Assembly (NCBI GenBank): GCA_950295325.1 | Contig: OX485804.1 | Coordinates: 60,356,533 to 60,420,532 of the forward strand | DNA length: 64,000 nt | Direction: 5' to 3' | Origin: Polytrichum commune | Taxonomy: Eukaryota > Streptophyta > Polytrichopsida > Polytrichales > Polytrichaceae | Shown here: piece after piece, positions 22,803-34,428 of the stretch | Numbering within the stretch: position 1 is the stretch's first letter | Layout of the letters: each line of letters begins with the position of its first letter | The notes under the pieces: generated by a model | Told to the model about the DNA's origin: nothing | Database searches by the model: none | Seen by the model: the letters and a program-made list of their open reading frames with translations, nothing else | Translations under genes and position numbers: made by a program

Positions 22803-25800
22803 CATCAAGAAGTAATGCTCTTACCTATTAGTTTTCTTTTAATTATTTATGGTTTATAATTTAATTTTTAAATTATATTACCATAAATTTAATCAATTTA
22901 ATGTTTTTTCAGGTCAACCGAGAACTCCTATGTTTCCTATAATTTGATGCATACTTTGTATCGGATGCAAAGCATTGGCATAATGTTTTTAATTTCCTTC
23001 AAAAGACAATTAGATCCAAAACATTATAAACAATGTGAGGAGAAGTCCGTCGAAACTTGATATTCTTTGACGCGGCCAATGTTTTTAGATTACATGTACA
23101 GTATAAGTTCATTTAATTTTTTATATTATGTTTATTCATGTTTATTCATGTTTATTCATGTTCATTTTATATTATATTTATATAAGCTCATAAAATTTTA
23201 ATTTTGTTTAATTGTTCACTAAAAATTTGTTGAGGCTAGCGATATTATTCTCAACCATTACAATGAAATTCATGCGTTGAAAGAACATCAGAAGGAGTTT
23301 CAAAAGCAATATCCACAGCCATCAACAAAAAATGTGCAATGTTGTCTTCTAGTTTTACAAAACAACTAGAATTGTCGACATCAACAACAAACCTGTTTTT
23401 CTTGAAGAAGTTAAGCACCATTGGGGTTTATTTTCGGTACCTGAAATATTACAAGAGAAACTTCATCGTGTTGCTGTCAGTAGTGTAGATGTAGGAGTCA
23501 AAGTTGGATGATTCAAACTTTGAAATGACAATAGATTTGACAAAGATGTATTCCGAAATCCCCCCTCTCTAATTCTACACTTGATGATTGGTATCAAAGT
23601 CTACATATTGGGCATAATTGGAAAACAAATCTATTAAAAAGCTTCATTGTATTTTTTCATCTCCTCTTCAATTGCCAACGGATGTGCCTACTCTCTCCGA
23701 CTATATTCAAATTTGGAAGTTTGCGGCTTTCAATTTAATATTCTATCGTGAATTCAAAAGTGGGCAAGTTAAAAAACACAACGCTTGGGATGAGGAACCT
23801 AATATTGATCTTGCTATGAAACGTGTATTATACAGGTACAACCTAATCTTTACTGTTTTTTTTTTTCATTATATGTGTTAAATTGTCATTCAATATTTTT
23901 GTATGTAGGTATTTTTGATATGTTTTGATTCCGCACAGGTGCATTACAAGGCAACCTCGTTTTTTTTCCGAATTGGCGTGATACTGGTGCAAGATATTCA
24001 TGCGTGTACACTACTGAGATTTGTTTAGATTGATCGCTCCCACACTATGAGGATTATGGTTGGTATCTTGATTGTCCTAAGGATGCATGTCCGTCAAGTG
24101 AGAAGGCAATCCATCAGATGAATGATACAAAAAATAGATCCTTGTGATACTGTGATTTTGCAAGCACAAATTGTGCAGCTCAAACTCAGAGAGCCAGAAC
24201 CAAAAGAAATAAAACGTCGTAAAAAAAAACAATGGTAATCAGAAATTTTACAACATGAAGAACTGCTTGTTCTTTCTAATGATTTGGATAAGAATACACT
24301 TGGAGGCAAAAGTTCAAAATCTGGATGCACCTATGACGCTATTCATCGTGCGCCAATGAATGTTTTGATGAAATAATTATTCATACTCAAGAACTTTCTC
24401 ACGCTCTCTTTTATTCGATCTACTGCTATCAAGAACAAGTATGAAGGGGTGGATGTAGGCCCTCCTGAGTGGATCCAATGGCGGGCATTTATTGAAAATG
24501 TAAGTAATTTTGATTTTGTATTTTTCTTTTGTTCTTACTTTCATTTAGATTTAATTTTGTTTCTTATTCTTATATTGTGATGTGTTGTGGTATTTTAATT
24601 CAATGACAATCAGGAATTTTATGTCATAGGAAGTCCGACTCCCTTTGCCGTTGACTTGGTTATTCTTCAATTTCTAGACGGTCTTGACTTCAACCTTTGC
24701 AATAGACTTGCTGAAATTCGTTTATGAAATAAATATGACAATAACTGGATGATTACAACAATGTCCTTGTGCAAGTCCATCTTATTAGACGATGGCATCC
24801 TCATTGTATTTTCTGCTATCGATATGCAAACCAAGAAGGTTTTGAATTCAACCTTACACAACGCCAATATGAAAGTTCTTAGGACTTTTAGTTGCATGAA
24901 TTCATACATGGTTTTCAAGGATCCGGAGTGTCCACCTTACACCATAAGTATAACACATCACAATTGTTTTTATGTAATTATTTTGGTGGTATTTGTATTG
25001 TATATAGTTTTAACACAATTTACATTTTTTTTTTGTAGACTCCGGCATTTATGGCTCATGTCTTGGTAAGGGATTTTACTACCACAAAATCCACGAGACA
25101 ACCAAAATCCACGTTTTTTGGCACTGGATTGAAAAGCAAAAACCTGCTTTTCAATTTTGTAGATGAAAAAAACATGTTTATTCAAAAATCGGGAAGACAT
25201 TGGAGGGGGCCATATAAAAAATCGCCGCGTTTTTTTCAAGACCTTATTGGATTTTTACACTGACAAATGGACATGTTGTTGATTTGACATGTTCCACTGG
25301 ATCTTCTATCTTGGCAACACGCGCATGTAGCAGACATCTTCTTGCATTTGAGGATGATGATGACATGTTTGAGCACATATTGAAACCACTTTTTGGAAAA
25401 GGATTTGAAAGAGGGGTGATCTAAGGAGAATATTCAAGATCTTACAAGAGAAGATGATGACCTATCGGATGAAAAAATGCTTCAATTTGAGTGTGAGTAA
25501 GTTTTAATGCAATAATTGTTCATTCAATTCATTCATTTCATACAATTCATTAGTTCATTTTTATTTCTTCAAATTTATATACATATTTGATTGATTTTAT
25601 TTCAGGAATACGAATGGAAAGAGGACATGTCTCCCGTTTTGGGCACATAGACAATTCCTACGAAGTCCAAGCCGTAGCCCGCGTCTCCCAGCATTTGCCG
25701 AGAATGTTGAAATTGCAATGTTAAATATCGAAGATTCGGATCCAAATGAAGAATCTTGCTATAGTTCGAAAATCAATTCGCAATGCATAGGTGTTCAAAT

Positions 25801-26019
25801 ATATATATAGATGACGAGGCAAAAGATAGTTTCATGTCCAATGCTACTAGCGATGAATAAATATTCGGATTTTATGTTGTTTATCCTTCTCACCCCTCTT
25901 ATTATTAAACCCTAAAATCATCATTTTTTAGGCCAAAATTCCACGGTTATAGGATATTGGTGGCCCTATTACCAAATATTTCACCTTCCTCACCGCTCAC
26001 AAGTTACCGATTATCGCTC

Positions 26020-26745
26020 ACCACTCATTGCTCACCGCTCACAAGATAGCACTCCCCATAGGGCAATGCAAGCTATTACATGGACTTTGTGCAATGCCAA
26101 AGTTGGAATTGCCAAACATGGTACCCCTTGCTTCAATGAACAAAGGTAAGAAGAAGGAATTCCACTCCACTAACAATGTGGAGTATGAGTTTTGGTTTTG
26201 CTCTCACAACATCAAGCGTTGTGTGAATGGCAACAAGAACTATGTACTGGACTGGCCTATAGTACCCAACATGTGGCCAAGAAAGATGTGAACTAGGTTG
26301 TTTGAGGAGGAGGTGTTGGTGTTTGAGGATGTTGGTTTCCAATTGCAATAGAGATCACAAAAACAAATGGGAGAGTGCCGGATTCACGGACAAATAATAT
26401 GTTGTTGGAGTCACACCCATTCCATACCCAACTTTTGGAGTGGTCATCAACATCATGTCCAAAGTGGACAACACATACCATGTTACAATTGGTGACATTA
26501 GTCAATGCATGTGTGTGGGCTTCACCAAAATGTCATCTAGAGTTTTGTAAAAGAAAAAGGAAGTGGGTGTACTGCAAGCACATATACTATGTGTTCAAAT
26601 TTCTCTACAAGTGGATTTTGAGAACGTCAAGTTCATTCATGCTCCAACCTACACATACAACAAGGTCATGTGTCTTCTTGAGCTTGCTAGTGTGGTTGCA
26701 CATGAGTAGGCATGTTAGTCATTGTTTCAAACTAGTATTCATAAA
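26020..26745 (+). pseudogene. Fragment with SWIM-like zinc finger (MULE C-terminus?)
   Basis: Frame-broken plus-strand fragment. NNVEYEFWFCSHNIKRCVNG at about 26173 is followed, after shifts, by QCMCVGFTKMSSR in one frame. KRKWVYCKHIYYVFKFLYK comes in another. Together these give CxC ... CxH, the spacing of a SWIM zinc finger, which in plants is found at the C-terminus of MULE transposases. KFIHAPTYTYNKVMCLLELA follows. It may be the C-terminus of the same family as the remnants at 14.6-18.3 kb, but there is no overlap to prove it. Confidence 0.45.
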
Positions 26746-26749
26746 TGTC

Positions 26750-27525
26750 AGTTTATGACAATATATGATTTCTTCTTCACTATGGCGGAATTCAATTATG
26801 GTTGCAAAATATTATGATAAACACAACATTTGATTGTTACGAATTACAAAATTCCATGATAATACATGTCATTTCACACACTCTGCATGTCATAAATTGC
26901 CCAAACATTGGTCGAGATTCCATTTCGTAAGCCTATACCCATGTCAATTTGGCTAGCGTCTTCGTTATTCTTCACAATTCATTGCTTATTATTCATAAAT
27001 TACTTCTCACCACTCATGTCTTAGCTTCCCTCAGTGCCACATTACGGCCTCATACCTTCCATAAGGTTCAAGGATATTATAATTTTTGTAGGTGTCATGT
27101 ACCAATAAGTGTAAAAATGTGATTCATCATGTGTACTGCTTATGATTATATTTGCCAAACAACTTAGGCTTCTGTGTGGATGCAACAAGGATGTATATTT
27201 TTGTACTTTCCATCTTTTCCTTATTAAAATATCATCAAGATTCATAGTACGTTGTGAGGGAAAAGACAAGAAAAATTTAGAACTTTTTCAACTTTTGGAA
27301 TGACAATGTAGACTGTCCACATTGACATCAATATTCAACTAGTAGGTAAAAGGTAATGAGTGTTGTATATTAAGAGAGTATCTTTCATTCATTCCTAAAC
27401 TTTAGACTGCTTCTTATGATAAAAAATTCTCATTCTTGTTGATTTGACATAAGAATTAACTTCAAAGACCCAAAAGTAGTCTAGGGCAATCCATCGGGAT
27501 GAGTTAAGTACATACATATGAGGTT
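26750..27525. other. Non-coding region
   Basis: AT-rich sequence without a gene, array or terminal repeat that I can see. Confidence 0.4.
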
Positions 27526-27528
27526 TTA

Positions 27529-27901
27529 GGGCCGGTTTACACTACGGTGGAGAAGGCCTCCGGTCGGTCAAGAATGCTTGGCCAAGACATGGTTATATGA
27601 GGCAAATGGTGGATGTGCCGGAGAAGAATTAAAGGCAATAAAATATTGTTATTGAGTTGGGCTTCTCCGGCCTCTTGAGGCCGGACAAGAAACTCCTCCT
27701 CCGGAGAAGCCCAACTCCAAAAAGTGCCGCCATGTAGGCGGCCATGTCATTTTATCATCCATGAGAAAAGTTCACCACCATTGTTTTCTTCACCTAGTGT
27801 AAACACCCACCGGTCAAGAGTTGCATTTTCGACCAATCACAATTGAGAAACATCCTTTTTTCATGACCGGTGGACTTCTCCACCGTAGTGTAAACCGGCC
27901 C
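27529..27901. mobile_element. Tourist-like MITE, perfect 27-bp TIRs
   Basis: 373 bp bounded by perfect 27-bp inverted repeats that begin GGGCCGGTTTACACTACGG and end GAGAAG. Three mismatched positions extend the similarity to 36 bp. TTA flanks both ends (27526-27528, 27902-27904), which fits PIF/Harbinger. The interior holds a second inverted pair (GGGCTTCTCCGG at about 27660 and CCGGAGAAGCCC at about 27700). The perfect ends suggest a fairly young insertion. Confidence 0.9.
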
Positions 27902-27929
27902 TTAATATACATTACTCTATGAAGGTGAT

Positions 27930-29690
27930 GATGATTATGGGATTTTGCATGTTAATAACTTGTATAGATTATAAAGAGAATCTTTCCTACATGTTAAGAT
28001 AATTTACTTTAATGAGGAGGTTAGAAGATGGATTGTTGTTTATGCATGAGTAACTCACACAAATATTGATGGAAATACGAAGGGCTCTTTTGTCACATTT
28101 GAAGAATATTACTTCATGAGGGTTACGAGATAAATTGGTATTTCATGCATGAGTAAGTTACACAAATGTTAGAGGTAACACAAAGAGATTATTTGTCACA
28201 TTGAATAGAAATTACTCTATGAGATTTATGGGATAAATCATAATTTATACATGAGTAACTTACACAAAGTTGGAGTAACATAAAATGTCTTTTGTTACAT
28301 GTGAAGAAAAATTCGCTCTTTGAGGGTTATGTGATGAACTGTAGATTCATATATAAGTAACTTACACAAACGTTGAGGGTGACCAAAAAGTTTTTTAAAA
28401 AAAGTTTTAAAAAAATAAATTCAAATGCAAAGAAAAGTTCACTCTATGCCCAGGGGGTGGACTCTTCATACCATACTCAAACCAATGTGAGTGTAAGAAG
28501 GGCATGTATTATTTGAGGCATTTGTGTACACAATATACACAAGGGAGAGGTATAAATTTTATTTATTATGTACATCCAAAAAGGCTATTAATTTTTTTGA
28601 AGTAAAGGTAGATGTGCAAAAGACGGCCCTGAGGTTTAGAGAACAAATTGACAATAGATGTGTTAGTTTCATCCAATTCATATTTTCAGCTATTGTTGTC
28701 ATTGGTCATAATCCTAAATGACTACCATGTATGTTCTTGTTAGGGCATGCATTTGGGTTTTAGGTTTTTAATATTTACATACTAGAGGCTCTTAGAGCGT
28801 TCATGGGCTTCCTTGAGTTTTTCTCTCTTGATTGTGGCTAACTTATTGTGCTCTTGTCTTTGTTTGTTTGATACAATTGTTGAGTTGCATACTATGGATG
28901 TAAAAATGTTCAATGACTTTCTCGTTGAAAAGTGAAAGTGAAATTTATGTGTATTAAAGGCTTATTTTATTATTTTATATGTTTTATATATCCAGTGGAG
29001 ACATTTATCACATTAAATATGAAAACTTAGTATAAATATATGAGTCCATTTTCTAGCATGCCCCTTAGTACATATACATTTATTTTGCTCTATAAACTTC
29101 ACGTATGTAGGGGTTTTGATTTCATAGTGACCCACGTATGTCATTTAGGTCTCCAATGAAGAGTCCACCCCCTAGGACTCTAAGATGGTTATGGGATTTC
29201 ATTTGTAAATTCACCCATGAGGAGCTTGGAGGTAACTCAAAGAGATTATGTGTCATACAAAGAAATTACTCCATGAGGCTTATGGATAAGTCCTAAAAAT
29301 GTACATGAGTAACTTACATAAAAGTTGGAGGTACCACAAAGTCTTTCTGTCACATACAAAGAAAATTATTCTATGTTGCTAATGGGATAAATGGTAAATT
29401 TGTCGATGAATAACTTACACAAAAAGGGAGGTAATTTGCCAAAATTAGGTAATATAAAGTGCCTTTTGTTACATACAAAGAAAAAATCTCTCTTTTAAGG
29501 GTTTGGGATAAGTTATAAATTCATCCATGAGTAACATACACGAATGTTAGAGGGAACACAAAATATTCTTTGTTACGTGCGAATAAAATTTTACTTTATG
29601 ATTGCTAAGGAATAAATTGGAAATTTATGCATTCATAACTTACACAAAAGTTGGAGGAACTTAAAGTATTTTTGGTCACATACATGGAAA
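27930..29690 (+). repeat. 102-bp tandem array, split by a transposon
   Basis: Units contain ATGAGTAACTTACACAAA, a stretch like GTTGGAGGTAACACAAAG, and TTACTCTATGAGGGTTATGG. The phrase GAGTAACTT recurs at about 28048, 28151, 28253 and 28355, and after the insertion at about 29307, 29408, 29529 and 29634. The period is 101-104 bp, and one unit is lengthened to 121 bp by a small local duplication. Units are strongly diverged. No protein is encoded. Confidence 0.85.
28449..29176. mobile_element. hAT-like non-autonomous element in the 102-bp array
   Basis: 728 bp with inverted ends CCCAGGGGGTGGACTCTTCA (left) and CCTAGGGGGTGGACTCTTCA (right, reverse complement). The flanks ACTCTATG (28441-28448) and ACTCTAAG (29177-29184) differ at one of 8 bases. 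The array unit reads straight through when the element is removed. The 8-bp duplication and G-rich ends suggest hAT. The 65-codon frame inside (28524-28721) matches nothing. Confidence 0.8.
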
Positions 29691-31050
29691 ATTAAGTGAT
29701 CATAAATCCACAAACAAGAGGTAAACTACATAAAAAGGACCTTTGAGAGCCAATGAAACTAAAGTTCAAATTAGAAAGCATTGTAAACCAAAACCGGCCA
29801 TTGATTAGAAATTGGAATGGGTGGAACAACCACTAGAGTTTAAAATTTGATGTTAGAAAGAAGCTTCAATCAATGCACTTGTAATCAGACATTAATTAGC
29901 AAGCCCATAATGACCTTCTCAAAAGAGCATCAAACCGGGGCGTGCCGGTTTGATGCTCTTTCTAGAGCAAAGGAAGCACTACTTTTGAGTTTAACTTAGG
30001 TTATTTTTTAATTATTTTCTAGGACAAAATTAATGCCAAGTTGTGGTAAAGGTTCTATTCTAGGCTAAATTATGATCTTAACAAATCTAAATAGCTATAA
30101 AGCAACGAGAAAGTTCGTGAGATCAAAAAGATAGTTGCACTTTGTGGAAAAGTCTACCGACATCTGCATTGGAAACCTCTTTGATAACTTTTTGAAGCTA
30201 CTATATTTGATTATTTATCCATTCATTGACCCTTGCTTTGCAAGCTTTTCCCTTCTTGTTGAGGTAATATTATGGGTACTCAAAGGATACCCTCCAAGCA
30301 TTGCTACTTAATGTTATGAATATAAATGCACTGCATTGTTTTTAATGGTTGAGGGGTGCATTTGCGTTGATAAACACTCCCCCCCCCCCTCCTTCCCTCT
30401 TCCTAGTAGTGTGTCTTGTATAATGGGCAACAACAATCATCCAAAGAAAAACTTTTTATTTTTCCTACCCGATCCTCACCGCACATCGGTTGCGATGTAC
30501 ATATAGCTCTTGCAACATTGGTCTTCCTCCTTAGCCATGGAATTTTTTTTTCCTACCACTATGGTCCACCTGCATTGACGTGAACATTGTGCATCTATGA
30601 CAAACTTAATTTTAGCAAATGTGGTTGGCAGCAGAGAAACAAAGCGCGTGCCAATCAAAGCTAATTAGACATAAAACGAAAAGGATCATGCATGTCCGAT
30701 CATCTCTTATGGCATTTGTGGGTCTTCATGGGGATCCACATCTAGTAGTTTTGGCCACTATGAACCTAGAATGTCATTACCCACCAGCTTGGTGAGGTTG
30801 GTGGGGACGCTCTTCAAGCACATGTGGGAGGGTTGAAGGATCATCCATTTTATTTGCAAGTGAGATTCAATGGAGCCAACTGCTGATACTTGCCATTCGA
30901 CTACTTTTTTTATGATATTTAGTGTCACATGCATAATAGTGTCACTTACCCTATTTTGATGCATATGCCAAGGTACACTAATGGTCAACAACTTTACTAT
31001 TAGTGTCAATTCATGACACTTGGTGTTCAAGTGTGCTTACTAATATATTG
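29185..31050. other. End of the 102-bp array, then non-coding sequence
   Basis: After the last array unit (about 29690) there is no gene. It contains the hairpin at 29922-29961, a C-run at 30381-30391, and AGTGTCAC phrases at 30918-31020 that resemble the ends of the foldback element immediately downstream. Confidence 0.5.
29922..29961. repeat. Perfect 17-bp inverted repeat with 6-base loop
   Basis: AAAGAGCATCAAACCGG (29922-29938), loop GGCGTG, then CCGGTTTGATGCTCTTT (29945-29961), without a mismatch. It may be the fused ends of a collapsed transposon, or a small RNA hairpin. Nothing around it decides between these. Confidence 0.95.
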
Positions 31051-31058
31051 GCATGAGT

Positions 31059-31341
31059 AACTACATTAAATATGGTATTTAGTGTCACTTACTATTTGGA
31101 ATTATGCAATGCTATAGTTATATACTGTATATCATATTTGACCAAAAAAATGTTAAATTGGTTGTTTGGACATTATAGAACATCAATAGAAAAAATTTAT
31201 AGCATCGTGTAACTTCAAATAATAAGTGACACTGAATATCATATCTAGAGAGAGAGAGAAGAAACTTCGATCCCCGGAGGGGACTGACGTGAATGAAGTG
31301 TCTGTTCGTTCCACCCCTATTATATCATATCTAGTGTAGTG
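31059..31341. mobile_element. Foldback element with CACTA-like ends
   Basis: Left end AACTACATTAAATATGG, then TATTTAGTGTCACTTACTAT. The right end (reverse complement) is CACTACACTAGATATGATAT, then, after the LINE stub, TCAGTGTCACTTATTATTTG. The arms extend for about 50 bp and leave a short AT-rich centre. The right end begins CACTACA, the usual start of CACTA elements, and the left end differs by one base. Flanks AGT and CGT are compatible with a 3-bp duplication with one change. Without the stub it is about 200 bp. Confidence 0.55.
31249..31321 (-). mobile_element. 73-bp 5'-truncated LINE stub with 13-bp target duplication
   Basis: On the minus strand this reads GAACAGACACTTCATTCACG, then TCAGTCCCCTCCGGGGATCGA and a TTCTCTCTCT tail. 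It aligns with the 3' end of the LINE at 1518-1565, including a compensated version of its 3' hairpin (CCCCTCCGGGG). It is flanked by the perfect 13-bp repeat ATATCATATCTAG (31236-31248 and 31322-31334). It is an extreme 5' truncation with the tail on the expected side. Confidence 0.9.
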
Positions 31342-31959
31342 CGTAACAATAGTTCCATATTTTTTGGCCCATACCACTAGACTAAATTGTCGTCTCACGC
31401 TTGCTCCGATATCTCCACTATGGTGCCAAATCTTTGCGCACATCATGTTCACGGTCTTGTAATATAAAATCACCTACATAATGGCTACATAGCGAGCACA
31501 CACAACAACACTTGGAACACAAGTTTTGTCTTCAAAAAGTCATGTTGATGAATTAAGTTAGATCATGTTGACAATTAATTAGCAGACATGATGCACTTTG
31601 AGACCCCATGGCATCTAGATTAGACTGTTTGCAAATAGTGTGCTAGTACCCTAGATGACATTCATTGCAGATGCTTTTGATGATCAGGTCGCTGGTTCAG
31701 AGGAACACGCCCCAAGCACTTGACCACCACATGCTCATCAGGATCTACAAAAGGTTATACCGACTCCCCTAGCAGGTGATCAATCGATCATTCATCATTA
31801 TCATCATCATCATCAAATCTGAGTCCAAACCTCTGCCGATGTGCATGTACCTACTGCATGCGGTGGGGTAAAGGATTGTGCAGCTTTAATTAATTACGTC
31901 TCCACTAGAAGCAATGATGCCGCTAAAGCTTAATGTTCTTGCAGCGTAAACCCTCCGCG

Positions 31960-33660
31960 TGAAGGTTTAGAGGAAGATTGACTGTCTCAAAGAAGGGATC
32001 ACCGACACTTTGCAGGCTTCTGCTACTCCTTGCTCTGAAGTCTTCTGGTGGCACCCCATTCATTTCAAGTTTTGAAGATGAACTTGATATAAGGAGTATG
32101 TAGGGTAGGGTAGGGTAGGGTAGGCTGTTCTCAAGGTTGTTGATGTGGTGTGCACAAGGCCACCGTGTGCATTCCAAAGTGTTGTTGATGAATCGACTTT
32201 TGTCGTGCTTTGTCGTGCTAGAATCCTAGGTAGGAAACCGCTTGGAGTGGACGGCCTCCTCCCTGCAAAATTTGTGCATCCTCCTCGAAGAGTAGAGGGG
32301 AGCCCTAGGATAGCATAAGTCATTTGGCTTCTGCAACTTGCTCCGAAGTGGTTCGGTGGCACCCCAGTCATTGCCAGGCGGCACCTTGATGTGACAAGCT
32401 GTAGGGTAGGCTGTGCTGCTCAAGCTTGATGCATTCTGGTTGTACGAATGTTGCTGCAAGGCTTCCGAGTCTACGTCTAATTCCATATTGTTTTGGTTTG
32501 AAGCGTATAATCCTAGGTAAGAAACCGCTTGGAGTGGACGTCCTCCTCCCTAGCCTGCAATATTTGTGCATCCTCCTCGAAGAGTGTAGAGGAGTCCTTG
32601 GGAAGCCCTAGGATAGAATAAGTCATTTGGCTTCTTGAACTTGCTCGAAATTGGTTCGGTGGCACCTCATTCATTGCAAGCGGTACCTTTTTATGAGCTT
32701 GACAGAACATGACGCTGTAGTGTAGGCGGGATTGAAGCTTGTTGTGCCAATCGCCCAGTTACAGGCCACCGTTTGTGCAGATGCATTATGGCACAAGGAT
32801 GTTGCAAGGTTTCCGAGCCTGCTAATTCCATAGTGTTGATGAATCAACTGAATCAACTTTGTAGTGTATCATAGGTAGGAAACAGCTTAGAGTCGACGTT
32901 CTCCGTGGAATTTCTGCTCATCCTGGAAGAGGGGAGGGAACCTTGGGATCAAAACCTCGGAAGAACGAACAGCTACCTGTGTAAGTCATTTAGGTGGCAC
33001 CCCATTGCAAGAAGCTGGCATCTTTTTCTTATGAACTTGATACCAGCTGTAGGGGTAGGCTGTGTTAATCAAGCTTGATATCCCAACCGATCATTACAGG
33101 CCACCTTCCTTATCAGATGCATTATAGCACAAGAATGTTTCAATGCTTCCGGGCCTACTTAGAATTCCACTTTGGTCGCGTACTGTAGCGTACTCTAGAT
33201 AGGAAACAGCTTGGGGTACTGGACGTTCTCCCTGCAATTTCTGTTCATCCTGGAAGACTAGTAGAGGAAACTTTCGGATCAAGCCTAGGGAGAATAGTTA
33301 GCTGCATAAGTCATTTCGGTGGCACCTTCTCAATGGACTTGATACATATTATCAGCTGTAGTTGGCTGTGTTCAAGCTTGCTATGCCAATCGCCCATTAT
33401 AGCCACCTTCTTTAGATGCATTCTGGCTCAAGAATGTTGCAAGGCTTCCGAGCCTACTTATTTCATATTGGTTTCAACTTCGTTATGTAGTGGTCTGTAG
33501 GCATTTAGAGTTAGGTGCTTGGAGTGGACGTTCTTCATGCAATTTCTGTTCAGATTACTCGAAGAGTAGAGAAAAGTTCCCGGAACACCAGCATCATTGT
33601 CACTGCTCAAGGTGGGTTTGCAGGTTTCGTTGATTCTGTGTAGAAGATGCAAGATCGTGG
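31960..33660 (+). repeat. ~300-bp tandem array upstream of the bHLH gene
   Basis: About five and a half diverged units. The phrase TAGGAAACCGCTTGGAGTGG (or a variant) occurs at about 32231, 32519, 32876, 33199 and 33505. GGTGGCACC occurs at about 32047, 32350, 32656, 32992 and 33316, so unit length is 288-358 bp. Each unit also has AGCTGTAGGGTAGGCTGTG, GCAAGGCTTCCGAGCCTAC and TCATCCTGGAAGAG-like blocks. Frames within it are short and inconsistent between units. It ends about 870 bp before the bHLH start codon, so it lies in or next to the promoter. Confidence 0.85.
32099..32124 (+). repeat. (TAGGG)n run
   Basis: Five TAGGG pentamers at the end of one array unit. The other units have only GTAGGGTAGG here, so this is a local expansion of the array sequence and not telomere DNA (the plant telomere unit is TTTAGGG). 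Confidence 0.8.
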
Positions 33661-34353
33661 CAGATCTGGGGTTTGATTGTAAATTATGAGTATTTCACCA
33701 GCTCTTGAGCTGCATATTGGATTTTCTTATTCCAAGAATGGTTCGTCGTTCTTATCTGTCGGGAAGAAGTGAGCGTTTCGTATGGATCATAACTCCATAC
33801 CTCGGCCCTCGTGAAAACTCCCCAGACACTGCTTAGGTATATTACAAGCTGAGTCGGCCTTGATAAGGTTGCGTTTATTGTTTCGCTGATCCCTCTCTCA
33901 ACTTGCTCTCGAACAAATCTTCAGGTTCCGAGTAGATTTGAGCCGTGAGGAAAGAAAGATAGATAGCTAGCCAGATTTACAGGCGACAATCTGTCCGAAG
34001 TGGTGGTAACCGATGAATCAATAATCCCGAACCTTGCGGCAAACCTGGAGTACTCTCAAGTGCAACTAATACTGGCCAGAAGCAGGTCTGCAAGCCTCCT
34101 TTGAATTGCCCTCCTGGTAGAAGTTACAGCACTCTTACACAAATGCTTACAACTTGGACAGATTCAGTGACAGTCACCCAAAATCCACGCTTTGAGGCTC
34201 TGTTTAAGTAGCACGCATTGCATTCATTTGAGCATTTCATAAAGAATCGCAGTGAAGATATCTCCATAAACTCATTGCACTATTAGCCCGCTGGACATAC
34301 TTTGCAGAATCACGCGGACTGACTGACTGACAGTACTTCAAAGACACCGACAG

Positions 34354-34361
34354 GCTTATAA
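34354..34361 (+). promoter_or_regulatory. Probable TATA box of the bHLH gene
   Basis: TTATAAAT, followed about 20-30 bases later by a CT-rich stretch (TTCTCCAGCTTCTTCTTCTG) where plant transcription often starts. It is 176 bp before the start codon at 34530, which allows a leader of about 140 bases. No other good TATA lies closer. Confidence 0.4.
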
Positions 34362-34428
34362 ATCTTGCCTTCTCCAGCTTCTTCTTCTGTAGGCCACTTC
34401 AAATTATTCTGATCATCAACTTGTGGAC

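Larger units (their letters stand above)
21065..25860 (+). pseudogene. Decayed multi-exon gene with methyltransferase-like C-terminus
   Basis: Fragments on the plus strand are separated by credible introns. First block 21070-21523: NLEADFFNDYCEWRPCILYY, then donor GTAAGC. Second from 22915: acceptor TTTTTTCAG, HWHNVFNFLQK. Third from 23227: DIILNHYNEIHALKEHQKEF. Then 23600-23836: NWKTNLLKKLHC and DYIQIWKFAAFNLIFYREFK, donor GTACAACC. A block at 24450-24500 (PPEWIQWRAFIENV, donor GTAAGT) leads to 24615-24945: EFYVIGSPTPFAVDLVILQF, LDGLDFNLCNRLAEI and DDGILIVFSAIDMQTKKVL. Another block at 25040-25260 contains FMAHVLVRDFTTTKSTRQPK. The last at about 25265-25400 reads VDLTCSTGSSILATRACSRH and LLAFEDDDDMFEHILKPLF. 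That final part matches motif I (DLxxGTGSS-like) plus the acidic motif of SAM-dependent DNA methyltransferases of the N4/N6 type. Many stops and frame changes make it a pseudogene. I am sure it was a gene, less sure of the methyltransferase label. Confidence 0.5.

Noticed and set aside
32099..32124. Interstitial telomere repeat
   Set aside because: The unit is TAGGG rather than TTTAGGG and grows out of the local GTAGGGTAGG of the 300-bp array.
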